Below are positions 1-10,619 of a stretch of DNA of 64,000 nt, in pieces (the stretch's first letter is position 1; every line of letters begins with the position of its first letter). Both the position numbers and the translations under genes were made by a program. Location of the stretch: contig JAMWET010003575.1 in NCBI GenBank assembly GCA_024036415.1, forward strand, positions 1 through 64,000. The letters run 5' to 3'. The notes beneath the pieces were generated by a model. The model was not told the origin of the DNA. It ran no database searches and was given only the letters and a program-made list of their open reading frames with translations. This DNA comes from Prochilodus magdalenae. Its lineage: Eukaryota > Chordata > Actinopteri > Characiformes > Prochilodontidae.

Positions 1-366
1 AAACCAAAACAGCTGCACACGGCATAAACAACAAACGGCCAATAAACCAAGAAGCTGCAACAGGGGCCATAAACCAAAACAGCTGCATACGGCCAATAAA
101 ACCAAACAGCTGCACAGGTCCAATAAACCAGAACAGCTGCAACACGGCCAGTAAACCAAAACAGCTGCACACGGCCAAGAAACCAAAACAGCTGTACAAC
201 AATAAACCAAAACAGCTGCACGGCCAATAAACCAAAAAGCTGCACACGGCCAATAAACCAAAACAGCTGTATACGGCCAATAAACCAAAACAGCTGCACA
301 CGGCCAATAAACCAAAACAGCTGCATACGGCCAATAAACCAAAACAGCTGCACACGGCCAGTAAAC
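1..366. repeat. 27-bp minisatellite, first copy (irregular)
   Basis: Tandem copies of a 27-bp unit containing AATAAACCAAAACAGCTGCA. The first 240 bases carry scattered one- and two-base gains and losses that break the 27-bp register, unlike the regular second array at 716-1626. From about 240 on it matches 1500-1626 base for base. Confidence 0.9.
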
Positions 367-673
367 CTGTCAGTAATGGATGTGGAAATGATGTGTGGGT
401 ACATTGGTATAAAATGAGTAGAGCCAGGCCCGGAATGATTTTATATACAGTGTGGGTGAGTCTCACTGGTGTCTCTGCCGGCTGAGGTGCAGTCTGGGCG
501 TTAACTCCAGTCATAGAGGAAGGTACAGAGTTACTATGGGAACTGTATAGGCATTATTACACAGTCATTACCAGCATATCAATCACACAAGTACACGACC
601 AGTATACGGTGGTTTCCTCATAAACAGATCCTCACACCCCACACAAACATTTTACTCACATGGAAAGAACCGA
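361..673. repeat. Direct duplicate of 1621-1933
   Basis: This 313-base non-repetitive stretch is identical, as far as I can read, to 1621-1933, at an offset of exactly 1,260 bases. The two diverge after the shared TGGAAAGAACCGA. No gene was seen in it. Confidence 0.9.
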
Positions 674-715
674 CTCTCGAGCCAAGTCCAACATAAATAG
701 CTTCCTATAGACCTG

Positions 716-1626
716 TTTGTACACGGCCAGTAAACCAGAACAGCTGCACACGGCCAGTAAACCAGAACAGCTGCACACGGCCAATAAACCAGAACAGCTG
801 TACACGGCCAATAAACCGGAACAGCTGTACACGGCCAATATACCAAAACAGCTGCACACGGCCAATATACCAAAACAGCTGCACATGGCCAATAAACCAA
901 AACAGCTGCACACGGCCAGTAAACCAAAACAGCTGTACACGGCCAATATACCAAAACAGCTGCACATGGCCAATAAACCAAAACAGCTGCACACGGCCAA
1001 TAAACCAGAACAGCTGCACACGGCCAATAAACCAGAACAGCTGTACACGGCCAATATACCAAAACAGCTGCACACGGCCAATAAACCAAAACAGCTGCAC
1101 ACGGCCAATATACCAAAACAGCTGCACATGGCCAATAAACCAAAACAGCTGCACACGGCCAATAAACCAGAACAGCTGTACACAACCAGTAAACCAAAAC
1201 AGCTGCACACTGCCAATAAACCAAAACAGCTGCACACGGCCAATAAACCAAAACAGCTGCACACGGCCAATAAACCAAAACAGCTGTATACGGCCAATAA
1301 ACCAAAACAGCTGCACAGGGCCAATAAACCAAAACAGCTGCATACGGCCAATAAACCAAAACAGCTGCACACGGCCAATAAACCAGAACAGCTGCACACG
1401 GCCAGTAAACCAAAACAGCTGCACACGGCCAAGAAACCAAAACAGCTGTACACAACCAATAAACCAAAACAGCTGCACACGGCCAATAAACCAAAACAGC
1501 TGCACACGGCCAATAAACCAAAACAGCTGTATACGGCCAATAAACCAAAACAGCTGCACACGGCCAATAAACCAAAACAGCTGCATACGGCCAATAAACC
1601 AAAACAGCTGCACACGGCCAGTAAAC
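716..1626. repeat. 27-bp minisatellite, second copy (regular, about 34 units)
   Basis: About 34 units of 27 bp. Because 27 is divisible by three, several frames stay open for over 300 codons on both strands (9-residue repeats such as KPKQLHTAN). These are not credible proteins. Nearly every unit contains CAGCTG, an E-box core. Units differ by single substitutions (CACACGG/TACACGG/CATACGG; AATAAACC/AATATACC/AGTAAACC). Confidence 0.95.
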
Positions 1627-1933
1627 CTGTCAGTAATGGATGTGGAAATGATGTGTGGGTACATTGGTATAAAATGAGTAGAGCCAGGCCCGGAATGATT
1701 TTATATACAGTGTGGGTGAGTCTCACTGGTGTCTCTGCCGGCTGAGGTGCAGTCTGGGCGTTAACTCCAGTCATAGAGGAAGGTACAGAGTTACTATGGG
1801 AACTGTATAGGCATTATTACACAGTCATTACCAGCATATCAATCACACAAGTACACGACCAGTATACGGTGGTTTCCTCATAAACAGATCCTCACACCCC
1901 ACACAAACATTTTACTCACATGGAAAGAACCGA
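1621..1933. repeat. Direct duplicate of 361-673
   Basis: Second copy of the 313-base unique flank of the 27-bp array; see 361-673. Confidence 0.9.
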
Positions 1934-2574
1934 TTCATTATTTTACACGTGTTAAAAACAAAGAAAGAAAAGAAACAACAACCGGAGATTATAGAGCAGG
2001 TGGGAAACAGTCCGAGAACCCAAACTAAGGTTCTACTGAGAAACAGTCACAGGTGTCTAAAATCCAGACCGGCCTCCATCAGACACAGAACCCTGAGTTA
2101 AGGTCGGCTGTCTGAGCAGCAGAGTCAGCTCCGCCATATTAAACCCCGTCCACTACAGGGGCTAGTTCTGTACTGCTGGCTGGTTAGACGGTCTTCTCTG
2201 TGGTGAGGTGTGAGGGAGGTGTTAGTGGACAGCTAGCGGTGGATGCACTGTGGCGTGTCTGCAGGTGGGGAGTGTGTGGATGAGAGGAAATCGGGGAGTT
2301 ATGCTGCTGAGGGGATTTTCTCAGACCTGTTTTAAAAAGCTGCACCTTCTAAAAACAGACGAACGCGACTGCTACTCTTTAATATTACAAGATATCAAAA
2401 ATCATTCATACGCAGGTTACACTCTGGGTCTGAAAGACAGGCCTCATGAATTCGTTCAGATCGCTCAGACGTCAGACACGTTCAGCACTGAGCTGGAAGG
2501 ACAGAGGGGTGTAGAGAAACACTGGACACATTAAATACAGATGCTGCAGGACTGCTGTGGTTATTAGGGGGACG
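1934..2574. other. Intergenic, no gene seen
   Basis: Lies downstream (3' side) of the minus-strand receptor gene at 2575-3396 and probably includes its 3' untranslated region. A 94-codon frame at 2250-2534 has no recognisable features. No clear AATAAA was identified for the receptor gene. Confidence 0.5.
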
Positions 2575-3396
2575 CTAGATCTTCACCTCAGGCTTGTTGA
2601 GGTCGGTGGGCCTTCTGCAGACCAGCACACACAGCAGGGGGTCTATAATTACATTCAGACTCATCAGACTAACACCCATCACAAACACATCCCAGGCGTA
2701 TCTGTCACTCCAGGCCGGAACGATATACATGGCTGCACTCACGCTGGTAAACATCCCATTCAGTAACGTAGATGTGACCAAAGCTAACACTGTAGAACTC
2801 GGCTTCCTGGTTCTGTAAGAGGGGTCACTGATTTGGGGTGGAGCTCTACAGGTGATTTTCCATGATGTCACTGTGATCATTAAAAGAAGAGGCAGACTCA
2901 AGAGGACAGGAAGGGTTGCCTTGAAAATCTCACAGAGAAAGAAACAAATGAATGCAATGATGGAGGTGATGATGGAGCAAGAGAGAAAGACCGCACGAGC
3001 AGAGCAGGGTGGATGTCTGGACGTGAGCGCAGCCTCCAGAGCTATCACTTGTTGGAGGTGAAACCCAAAGATCACTGATGCTGACCACACAGAGGTTAAT
3101 AAACGGCATGTCCAGCTCGACTCCCAACAGTAATCATCCTGTAGCAGTTTGGTCACTACGTATGGACTCAGGAGCAGCTCCAGCAGGTCAGAGAGGAGGA
3201 GCATGATGACCAGGGCTGAGATTCGGCCTCCACTCTTATAATGACCATACAGAACACGCAGAGCCCAGACCAGAGCTGGAAGACCCCCACACAGTCCAGT
3301 GATGAGGAAGATGGACAGTCTGGCCTTACCAGCCGGATGCTCTTCTTGAGAATTAGAAAAAAGGGATGAATCGCTGGAGAAGAGGACGTGTGCCAT
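2575..3396 (-). CDS. Atypical class A-like 7TM receptor, MAH type
   Basis: 273 residues, a complete frame beginning MAHVLFS. Hydrophobic segments fall at about 27-49, 59-83, 98-120, 138-157, 162-183, 201-224 and 238-259, giving a 7TM layout. Basic loop 1 reads GHYKSGGR. Cys90 and Cys97 flank the TM2-TM3 loop; Cys97 fits the class A TM3 cysteine. At the DRY position the sequence is E-A-A (121-123), followed by R-H-P at 127-129, so spacing to the usual loop-2 His-Pro is kept but the arginine is gone. TM5 has a Pro (about 169). TM7 has D252-P253-L-L-C in place of NPxxY. The ATG is chosen because it matches all paralogues and lies 35 nt after a splice acceptor. The C-tail (RRPTDLNKPEVKI) differs from most copies. 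The N-terminus has no N-glycosylation sequon. Ligand and G-protein coupling are unknown. Confidence 0.85.
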   Translation of the reverse strand: MAHVLFSSDSSLFSNSQEEHPAGKARLSIFLITGLCGGLPALVWALRVLYGHYKSGGRISALVIMLLLSDLLELLLSPYVVTKLLQDDYCWESSWTCRLLTSVWSASVIFGFHLQQVIALEAALTSRHPPCSARAVFLSCSIITSIIAFICFFLCEIFKATLPVLLSLPLLLMITVTSWKITCRAPPQISDPSYRTRKPSSTVLALVTSTLLNGMFTSVSAAMYIVPAWSDRYAWDVFVMGVSLMSLNVIIDPLLCVLVCRRPTDLNKPEVKI

Positions 3397-3431
3397 TCTG
3401 TACTCAGCTGCTGAATCAGTGGTTCTTTATC

Positions 3432-3518
3432 CTGTGATAAAAATGTCAGATAATGATCATTTATTATATTTAATATCATATTTAATACTGTAAAGACCGT
3501 CAGGCCTGCACTACTTAC
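3432..3518 (-). other. Predicted 87-nt intron in the 5' UTR of the 2575-3396 gene
   Basis: On the minus strand, TTTCA|GTAAGTAG (donor at 3518) and TTTTTATCACAG|GATAAAG (acceptor at 3432-3433) delimit an 87-nt intron. Size and placement match introns before the other family members. Inferred from consensus and paralogue comparison only. Confidence 0.6.
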
Positions 3519-3820
3519 TGAAATGATGCATGTGTTATTATATATGAGGTAGAGTTTATATCAGCACTGTTCTCCTCCACAGCCTGAAATCAGGACCCGC
3601 TATAAACCTCTACACACACACTGAATATGACTGTTCCTAAAATCTCACTGCACACAAATACAGACTGTTATTCACCATCTAAACAGGTTCTATAGCAGTA
3701 GAGTCTAGAACCAGTTCGGTTCCATATGACACAGTCATGATTAGCTCTTACCTCTGATCAGATGTCTGCAGTGTTACTCTGAAAGAGAGAAATGGTGTTC
3801 TGGAAGAACAGAGACCATCC

Positions 3821-3823
3821 CTC

Positions 3824-3865
<42 letters not shown>

Positions 3866-3875
3866 CGTCTCTCTC
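3821..3875. repeat. (CT)n microsatellite
   Basis: Runs of CT with a few interruptions. Confidence 0.95.
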
Positions 3876-5290
3876 ATTCGCGCTGACGCCGCAGGTGACC
3901 AGAGGGACAGGAAGAAAGCAGATGACGCCCACGTTAAAATTAAGTACCGTCTTAAAAACATGATCCTGTAAGGGTTCTCCAGTAGAACCGATGGATCTAT
4001 ATAGAACCATGAACACTCAAAAAAAACATTTACACGCTGAAATGGTTCGTCAGGTCGAGAGGGTGTACATGGTCATATACAGCACCAGAAAGAGATTTAA
4101 AAAATAGGAGAACCCTTTTTAGAGCTTTATAGAACCATTTTCCAAACATCTGTATACAGAACCACTGACACCACGTTCTCCAACGATATGCAGCACCATG
4201 TTACCAAGCGAAGAACCTTTTAAGACTATTTAGGTTTCTATACAGAAGACGCTTGTCTTCACTAGGAAGCACCATCTGTGTTAGGGGTGTAGCTGAACCT
4301 CCATCACTATGAGCTGATCACTTTAAGAGATCGTCTCCAAGCGTACTTAGCCTGGTCTACACCGTCCTTCAGGTCCAGCTGAAAGCTCAGATGAACCAGT
4401 CACTGTCGCTGGCCAGGTTCTCAGTGTAACGCCTCTCTGCTGGGCTGTCCTGTCCAGCACCTCCGTCTAATGGACAGTGTGAGAAGTTAAACCAGGAGCT
4501 GTCAGGCCCCTCTACGTCACATGGGGTCAAGACAAGGAGGCAGGATGTAATCGATAAGACAAAGATATACAACTTTGAAAATGAATACCAAACACCAAAT
4601 AAGAGCAAAGGGAACCACAGGGAGTATAAAACAACAAGGACTAACGAGGAACACCCGGGAAGGGGCAGGGCTACAAACACTTCCTTCTGGGTGCGGCTGT
4701 TTGTTGGTTATTGAGTATAAGTTATTGATGTAGATTCCTTGCAGGTCAACAGGTGGCAGCACTGAACTACATTATCAATCTGATCTCAACATTTTTCAGA
4801 TCTTCAGCTTGATGCTCTGGGGTGATGATTCTGGGGGTCCAAGCATTTGTGTGGACATCAGTTTAACACGGTCCACCAACCTAAACCTCACTGTGGGCCT
4901 GGTGCGCCCCTTCATGCCAGGACTGTCCCCAAGAGATTGGGGATTGTCCCCAATGGCAGTGGCCTCTTTCCACTGGATAATGCACCGTGAAGCCCTGTAC
5001 ACAGTGTTGAGGAATGTTGTGAGGAACATGAGGATGAGTTCAAAGTGCTTCCCAGGCCTCCAAATCCCTCAATCCTCAATCTGAGCCAGCGTCTTTCTGT
5101 AGTTTACCACTCGCTTATCCCCACATCAAGCAATTTAGTGCTAGTGTAGTGCTAGCACTCCCAGGAGCCATTTAGTTGCTTTGCCGGGCCTACAGTTCCC
5201 CTAATATGAGCGCCTGGCGTCAGAGCAAGCTGAATTTCCAGGTGTGGTTTCAGGTGAGGGGCTGTACGTTAGCTTTTCTTCATCCTCTCT
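3876..5290. other. Intergenic, mostly unassigned
   Basis: No convincing gene. Around 4680-4710 the text resembles the terminal inverted repeat of the short Tc1-like element at 26432-26998 (CTTCCTTCTGGGTGC), so this may be transposon debris. The stretch 4790-5100 looks like an interspersed repeat, but I cannot name it. Confidence 0.4.
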
Positions 5291-5297
5291 ACTTCAG

Positions 5298-5350
5298 TGT
5301 ATGCAGCTGGTGGTTTGAGCTCGCAGCTCTGCAGCTGGTGGGAAGCCTCA
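5298..5350 (+). other. Candidate noncoding 5' exon of a receptor cassette
   Basis: Preceded by TCTCTACTTCAG and followed by GTAAGTACTG, so it has both acceptor and donor consensus. Its body (CAGCTGGTGGTTTGAG...GCAGCTGGTGGGAAGC) recurs at 9331-9390, 17846-17905 and 19781-19836, and less well at 35301-35348. It lies upstream of the broken copy at 5918 and the intact gene at 7702. There is no ATG-led frame worth calling. Confidence 0.55.
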
Positions 5351-5831
5351 GTAAGTACTGACCCCGACTCTTCTCACTTCTCAGCATGTTTAATCGTATG
5401 TCTATCATTTTCCCAATAGGCCACTGGAGGCTATTGATGTTAGATAACTAGATGTCTACCATCTGTGTTTATATACTGTACACATTGTATAAATGTAGAA
5501 AGAGGATTTACAGAGTTAGGGAGAATCACTGTTGACCCTGTTTGAAAGGGTCACTGCTAGCACACTGAGGAACCCCCGGTTAACTAGCGACCTCACACAT
5601 TTCCCAGGCCACTATTAGAACCACTGCTACATCAGGACCTCTTTCAGCATGCGATCTAGACTTTCCTGAAATTCCAGGTATGTCCAGATGCCTAGCTCAA
5701 ATTGAATGACTAACATTAGCAAGTTGGTGGTCCTGCATCGGGCTATCATCTGGCTGTTCATCTTCCATTTCTAACTCCTACTTCCACACATCGTAGATCA
5801 TAAGCTGTAAAATCTGCACCCATGTCTGTGT

Positions 5832-5906
5832 TCAGCGTTAGCGGGCGGTTTCTGCTCCGTGTGGTAGCTGCTTTCCTCTTAGTGGTCTGTTGCGTAACTA
5901 CGCAGG
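5832..5906 (+). other. Conserved noncoding block of receptor cassettes (copy 1)
   Basis: Repeats at 10024-10087, 21281-21352 and 36800-36864, always between the 5' exon and a receptor coding exon or remnant. The core is GCTTTCCTCTTAGTGGTCTG, which resembles a splice acceptor. Function unknown. Confidence 0.6.
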
Positions 5907-5917
5907 TACGGGCTGGC

Positions 5918-6020
5918 ATGTGTGGGGGTCTGCTAGCTCTAGTTTGGGCTCTGTGTGAGTGAAGGCCGCATCTCAGCCTTGGTCATCACGCTTCTACTCT
6001 CTGACCTGTTGGAGCTGCTG
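5918..6020 (+). pseudogene. 7TM receptor fragment (TM1 end to TM2)
   Basis: Translates in pieces to C-G-G-L-L-A-L-V-W-A-L-C, then EGRISALVITLLLSDLLELL, matching residues about 36-75 of the intact copies. The loop-1 segment between the two pieces is deleted, similarity ends abruptly after TM2, and neither N-terminus nor TM3-TM7 is present. It is a truncated gene copy just upstream of the intact gene at 7702. Confidence 0.8.
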
Positions 6021-6261
6021 GCCTCCGTCGGGTGTGTGGTATTTGCTTCTAGTTGGTTTCTCTTGGGTCGATCTGGGGGAACAAGGGTAGTCCAGCTTGG
6101 TAGATCCTTTCCAGGGGTGCTTGTAATGTCATCACATCATGAGCAAGTCCAAATCAATCACACAGGAGACTCAAATCTCAATATTCAAGGCTGAAGCGTA
6201 CTGACACAGGACACAGTGGGTGGACTATGAGATGACGACATGACTGAGATAAAACCAGACA

Positions 6262-6512
6262 GCTGAGACGTGCAAAGAAAAACAGGTATCTCCAAAAAGG
6301 CAACTTTACAGGAGAAGCCAAAAACCTCATTTCATTTGAATGGAAGTCAATGGAACCAGACGTCTTGCCATGCTGTTTTGGGACATTTCTGTTGGTCCAT
6401 TCTTCATAAAATTTCCACACAGTGTGAACAGCAGCTCATGTGATCAAATGAGGTATAAATGTAAAAATCAACAAAAATGGAGATACATGTTTTTCTTTGG
6501 ACAGCGACGAAA
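6262..6512. mobile_element. MITE, copy 1 of 3
   Basis: About 250 bp with inverted ends related to GTCCAAAGAAAAACATGTAT and its reverse complement. It is the same element as 18207-18455 and 20357-20606, here in the opposite internal orientation to those two. The left end is degraded (GACGTGCAAAGAAAAACAGG). No coding capacity. Confidence 0.75.
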
Positions 6513-7525
6513 GATGAGGAAGCCTAGAAAACCTACACCCAGCCGGCAGGTACGACGAATGCCATTCATATCTTACCGGTGAAGCACTTAAGTAATGTTA
6601 GATGCCCATCTCGGCTTTTGTGGTATACCTGTAGCCCTAGCCAAGTCCAGTTAAGATGCCATTTATTAACGTAATTAATAATTAGCTTACTAGCGTTTAT
6701 TTAATAGTGCAAAACACTATAAACACAAAAACCAGACTTTTTAAATTCACACTTACCACATTTCTGTTCATCTCTTCCTAACGATAAATCAGAACGAGCT
6801 GCTAGTATTTGCACTGCAAAGGTTTGAGAGCTTTTGCGCGTATTTCTCAGAAAGCATAACTATCTGCACCAATGGGTTAAATAAATGAGCATATGAAGGT
6901 ACAGCTGTGGGTCTAAACCACATCCTCTGCCAGGCGTAATGACACTACAGCGAGCAGTGTGGCCTCTGGGTTGTTCTGACTGGCAAGTCATCCTCTGTAT
7001 TCAGGTTGGATCAGTTAGTCCACTGCCCAGGCTGGGAACTCTGTGGAAATAATGGATACAGTGTTAGATCCTTGGCTCGTGAGGGGTTAATAGACTAGGT
7101 ACGGTCACATGATTAAAGTGGGAATGTCTTTTTTAAATTTGTGAAAAAAAATTTAAAGTGAGAATACTGTGCCGACCAACACAGGGCACGCTGCCTCCCG
7201 GGCATGTCCATGTAGATGCCTGCAGGGCAAGGCTCATGGGAGGTTTGTGCCCCCATGTGGTTTGTGTGTGTATGTGTGTGTATGTATGTGTGTGTGTGTA
7301 TGTGTGTGTGTGTTCTACTGGGGTCTCAACACATTCAGTCTTAATTCTAAATGACTTCCACAAGTCCTAGATACCTCCCTCTTGACCACTGTCCTTAATG
7401 AGACCTGGTCCTTCAGCTCTGCTGGCTAAATATAGGCTGCTATGGACAATATTTCTTGAGCTACACATACAGAAGTATAGTCTCTCAGTTCGTTTTCTTC
7501 ATTTTGTTTCAGTCCCTCTTTTCCA
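6513..7525. other. Intergenic, unassigned, with a TG microsatellite at 7256-7312
   Basis: AT-rich DNA without a supported gene. A (TG)n/(TATG)n tract lies at 7256-7312. Short open frames there are products of the dinucleotide repeat. Confidence 0.6.
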
Positions 7526-7526
7526 G

Positions 7527-7669
7527 TCCACTGGGTTGAGCTTGGTGGGGTCCACAGTCTGCATTCAGCCCACCGTTTCAGTAAGCAGTCCAGCTCTGAC
7601 CGTCTGTGCTGTATAAAATGGATTATTACTGTAAAATTAAAATTTTATCTTCTTCCATTTTCATTCCAG
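7527..7669 (+). other. Predicted 5' noncoding exon (7527-7580) and 89-nt intron (7581-7669)
   Basis: TTTTCCAG precedes a 54-nt exon ending CCGTTTCA, followed by donor GTAAGC and acceptor TTCATTCCAG at 7668-7669. The same exon and an 87-nt intron occur before the paralogue at 10620. The coding exon follows 32 nt after the acceptor. Confidence 0.65.
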
Positions 7670-7701
7670 GACAAGAAACCACCAACTCAGAGAGTAAAAC
7701 A

Positions 7702-8544
7702 ATGGCACACATCCTGTTCTCCCAGTCTCCAAACATTTATTATCCAGATGACCACAAGGCTAGTCTATTGAGACTCTCCATCTTCATCATCGCCGGAGGG
7801 TGTGGGGGTGTTCCAGCTCTGGTTTGGACTCTGCGTGTTATTTGGCGTAAATATGAAGGCCGCATCTCAGCTGTTGTCATCATGCTTCTCCTCTCTGACC
7901 TGCTGGAGCTGCTTCTGAGTCCATACGTAGTGACCAAACTGTTACAGAATGATCACTGCTGGGAGACGAGTACGATGTGTCGTTTCTTAACCTCCTTGTG
8001 GTCAGCCTTACTGTTCAATGGACTTTACCTCCAGCAAGTGATGGTGCTAGAGGGTGCGCTCACTTTGAGACATCCAACCTGCTCTGCTCATGCCTTCTCT
8101 CCTTTTTGCTCCATCATCATCTCCATCTTCATGTTCCTTTATTTCCTCCTCTGTGAGTTTTCCAGGACAACTTCTCTCGTAGTCTTCACTCTGCCTCTTC
8201 TTTTAATGATCACACTGACATCATGTATCGTCACTTGTAGAACCCCAAACAGGACCACCCCTTACAGAACCAGGAAGCCGAGCTCTACAGCGTTAGCGTT
8301 TGTCACATCCACACTGATCCTGCATGTTTGTTTCACCATATGTGCGGTTGTTGGGTATACGATGGGCTGGTGGATGATGAACATCTCTCTGCTGAGTTTG
8401 AGAGTGATCATAGACCCCCTGCTGTGTGTGTTGGTCTACAGGAAGGACCTCAAAGCTCAGACAGCAGAGCCCAGCACCGACATAGAGCTGACTCACATAC
8501 AGAGCTCAGCCAGCCCTGACAAACGCACAGCTCAGGAAGTCTGA
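7702..8544 (+). CDS. Atypical class A-like 7TM receptor, MAH type
   Basis: 280 residues from the ATG at 7702. The frame stays open for 32 more codons upstream, but those run through a predicted intron, and every paralogue starts at this MAHILFS. Seven hydrophobic segments. The DRY position reads E117-G-A, then LTLRHP. TM7 has D238-P-L-L-C. The TM2-TM3 loop has C86 and C93. The tail ends SPDKRTAQEV; the final AQEV recurs in four other copies. The only clear sequon is N-I-S at the start of TM7, plus N-R-T in loop 3, which would be intracellular. The gene is nearly identical to 10620-11462, including 3' untranslated sequence, so the two are a recent tandem duplicate. Function unknown. Confidence 0.88.
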   Translation: MAHILFSQSPNIYYPDDHKASLLRLSIFIIAGGCGGVPALVWTLRVIWRKYEGRISAVVIMLLLSDLLELLLSPYVVTKLLQNDHCWETSTMCRFLTSLWSALLFNGLYLQQVMVLEGALTLRHPTCSAHAFSPFCSIIISIFMFLYFLLCEFSRTTSLVVFTLPLLLMITLTSCIVTCRTPNRTTPYRTRKPSSTALAFVTSTLILHVCFTICAVVGYTMGWWMMNISLLSLRVIIDPLLCVLVYRKDLKAQTAEPSTDIELTHIQSSASPDKRTAQEV

Positions 8545-8671
8545 GGTGAGCGGGTGATGTTACCCCACCGACCCCAGCCAAGATCATCTATGTACTGTAT
8601 GTTGGGGAGGCCAGAGGTATGTTGGGTATGTTGGGGAGGCCAGAGAGTGTCCTGAAACTCTCCACAGCACA

Positions 8672-8677
8672 AATAAA
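8672..8677 (+). other. Polyadenylation signal AATAAA
   Basis: AATAAA 128 bases after the stop codon of the 7702-8544 gene, in a context conserved with the duplicate at 11590. Confidence 0.65.
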
Positions 8678-8879
8678 AGCCGGCTTGTCACCTCAGAAAG
8701 ACTGTGCTTCATTAATAACTACCTACAGGTACCAAACACACACCAACGTGTTCAGACAAGTCACAGGACAGAGTCCATTTGTACTGCAGAACATCGACTG
8801 TGCAGGACACACTCTGGTAGCTGGCTGGCAGGACTGGAGATGTGCAGGTTGAAGATGAACCTCAGTTAAACCCGAGTAC

Positions 8880-9330
8880 AGCGCCATCTAGTGGTAGATA
8901 TATGATTGATGTGTGATTTTTTATTGGCACCTTCACTGACTATTGAAAGTAGGCCCTGGTACCCTGTTGGGGCCCCTCTAACCTGGAGACGAGACGAGAT
9001 ACCTTCTAGACGTAACAACCCAGATCCTCACCAGCTGACAGTGCGGTGTGCCACACCAAAGGTAGGATTGAAGCGCTCATCATGAGGCCTCCAAACTCAA
9101 ACCCCACCATCACTGGATCCCACAGAGATGATACGTTTTCTATATATCTATATACAGTAGCCCTGTTTGTGGTAAAGTTATCGCTAGCCAAACAAGCTAA
9201 TCTGGGGCCTGACGTTCCTCTACTGACAGACTGGTGGGCACGTTAGACCAGGAACAGTCCCCAGTCGTCTCTCGGTGTGGTTGCAGGTGAGGGGCTGTAT
9301 ATTAGCTTGTCTTCATCTCCTCTATTTCAG
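8880..9330. other. Intergenic, start of second cassette
   Basis: No gene seen. From about 9185 the sequence matches 17710-17845 (TAATCTGGGGCCTGACGTTC), so this is the duplicated upstream part of a receptor cassette. Confidence 0.5.
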
Positions 9331-9390
9331 TGCATTCAGCTGGTGGTTTGAGGTGGCAGTTCACAGCTCTGCAGCTGGTGGGAAGCTTCG
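9331..9390 (+). other. Candidate noncoding 5' exon (copy 2)
   Basis: 60 nt bounded by CTCCTCTATTTCAG and GTAAGTACCG. Homologous to 5298-5350 and 17846-17905; upstream of the intact gene at 10620. Confidence 0.6.
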
Positions 9391-10023
9391 GTAAGTACCG
9401 ACCCGGACTCTTTTCTCTCAGATATCAGATACGTAGACGTCTACCATCTGGGTTTATATACTGTATAGCCATCCCTCTCAGTGTTATACACACTTTACTT
9501 TAAAACTAGCTACGTTTATTCCTAGACCCCCAGCTCACAATGACGGCGGCTAACGTTAGCAAGCTGGTTGGCTCAGGTATCTGTCATCATGCTGCCTCAT
9601 GTTCAGATCAAACTACCCTGCTAAATCATAGTGGGGATTTTATACTGAGCCCACTGAATTCAATTTCCAGCCATGAATACACACACATCATCAGAACTCA
9701 GTTACACCAAGACGGCTAGCTATGCTACGATAAACACCACCAAAGCTTGAAGCTAATCTCCACTTTTATTACTGACTGTGGAGGTTTTTTGGCTGCCCCC
9801 ACGTCCCTGCACTGAGGGTTAGTACTGTAGACGCTGGGCGGGTGGACTGGGGGGCTATTTGCTAGTTGTAATACACTGTATAAACCACTCGACTGGACCT
9901 AACCTAGTGTTTGTAGTAATACGTGACGTATCTGTACATCCCTTTACCTCTACCTGTTCATCTTCCACTGATATCTCCTACTTTCACCCATCCTGAATCA
10001 TAAGCTGCACCCATTTCTACGTG

Positions 10024-10087
10024 CAGTGTTAGCGGGTGGTTTCCGCTCAGTGTGGTAGCTGCTTTCCTCTGAGTGGTCTGCTGCAGG
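10024..10087 (+). other. Conserved noncoding block of receptor cassettes (copy 2)
   Basis: Matches 5832-5906, with TCTGAG in place of TCTTAG and a shorter right end. Confidence 0.6.
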
Positions 10088-10264
10088 TATAGCTGACATG
10101 TCTTACACTGACAGATGTGTAATTTATTTGTCTCTAGTGCCTCTAGCACTGAAGTACTGTTAGATGTCCATTAGCATTATGCAAATAACGTTTCCATATA
10201 ACATTACATTAACATTAACAGCTCATTAACACAGTGCTAATTAGGGTCGGTTGTAGGCTGGAGG

Positions 10265-10430
10265 TTAGGAAGCCAGCCTGGTGACTAGAAGGTGGCCAGT
10301 TTGATCAACTGAGCTGGAGGACATGACCGAAGTGCCCTTGAGCAAGGCACTTAACTCCCAACTGCTTACTGGGTGCCATGGATAAAGCTGGCCACCACTC
10401 TGGGCAAGTGTGCTTACCTCCCCATGTGTG
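10265..10430 (+). mobile_element. SINE-like fragment
   Basis: Contains the phrase GCCCTTGAGCAAGGCACTTA and a following CTCTGGGCAAGTGTGC, typical of widespread teleost short interspersed elements. Family not assigned; it ends in a short TG tract. Confidence 0.6.
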
Positions 10431-10448
10431 TGTGTGTGTGTGTTCCAG

Positions 10449-10588
10449 TCACTGGTTTGAGCTTGGTGGGGTCCACAGTCTGCATTCAGCCCACCGTTTC
10501 AGTAAGTAGTCCAGCTCTGACCGTCTGTGCTGTATTAAATGGATTATTAATGTAAAATTAATGATTTATTATCGATTTTTAATTCCAG
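10449..10588 (+). other. Predicted 5' noncoding exon (10449-10501) and 87-nt intron (10502-10588)
   Basis: GTTCCAG precedes a 53-nt exon ending CCGTTTCA, then donor GTAAGT. The acceptor TTTTTAATTCCAG ends at 10588, 31 nt before the ATG. Homologous to 7527-7669. Confidence 0.65.
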
Positions 10589-10619
10589 GACAAGGAACCA
10601 CCAACTCAGAGAGTAAGAA

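Noticed and set aside
652..1774. Four overlapping frames of 316-372 codons on both strands
   Set aside because: All lie in a 27-bp minisatellite whose period is a multiple of three; the frames are a direct result of the repeat.
3168..3479. Second reading frames over receptor genes (also 50849-51232, 54497-54880, 60412-60807)
   Set aside because: Shadow frames: they recur only because the genes are paralogues, and they cross the predicted introns.
7606..7701. 32 extra N-terminal codons of the 7702 receptor frame
   Set aside because: They run through a predicted 5' UTR intron and are not shared with the paralogue at 10620.
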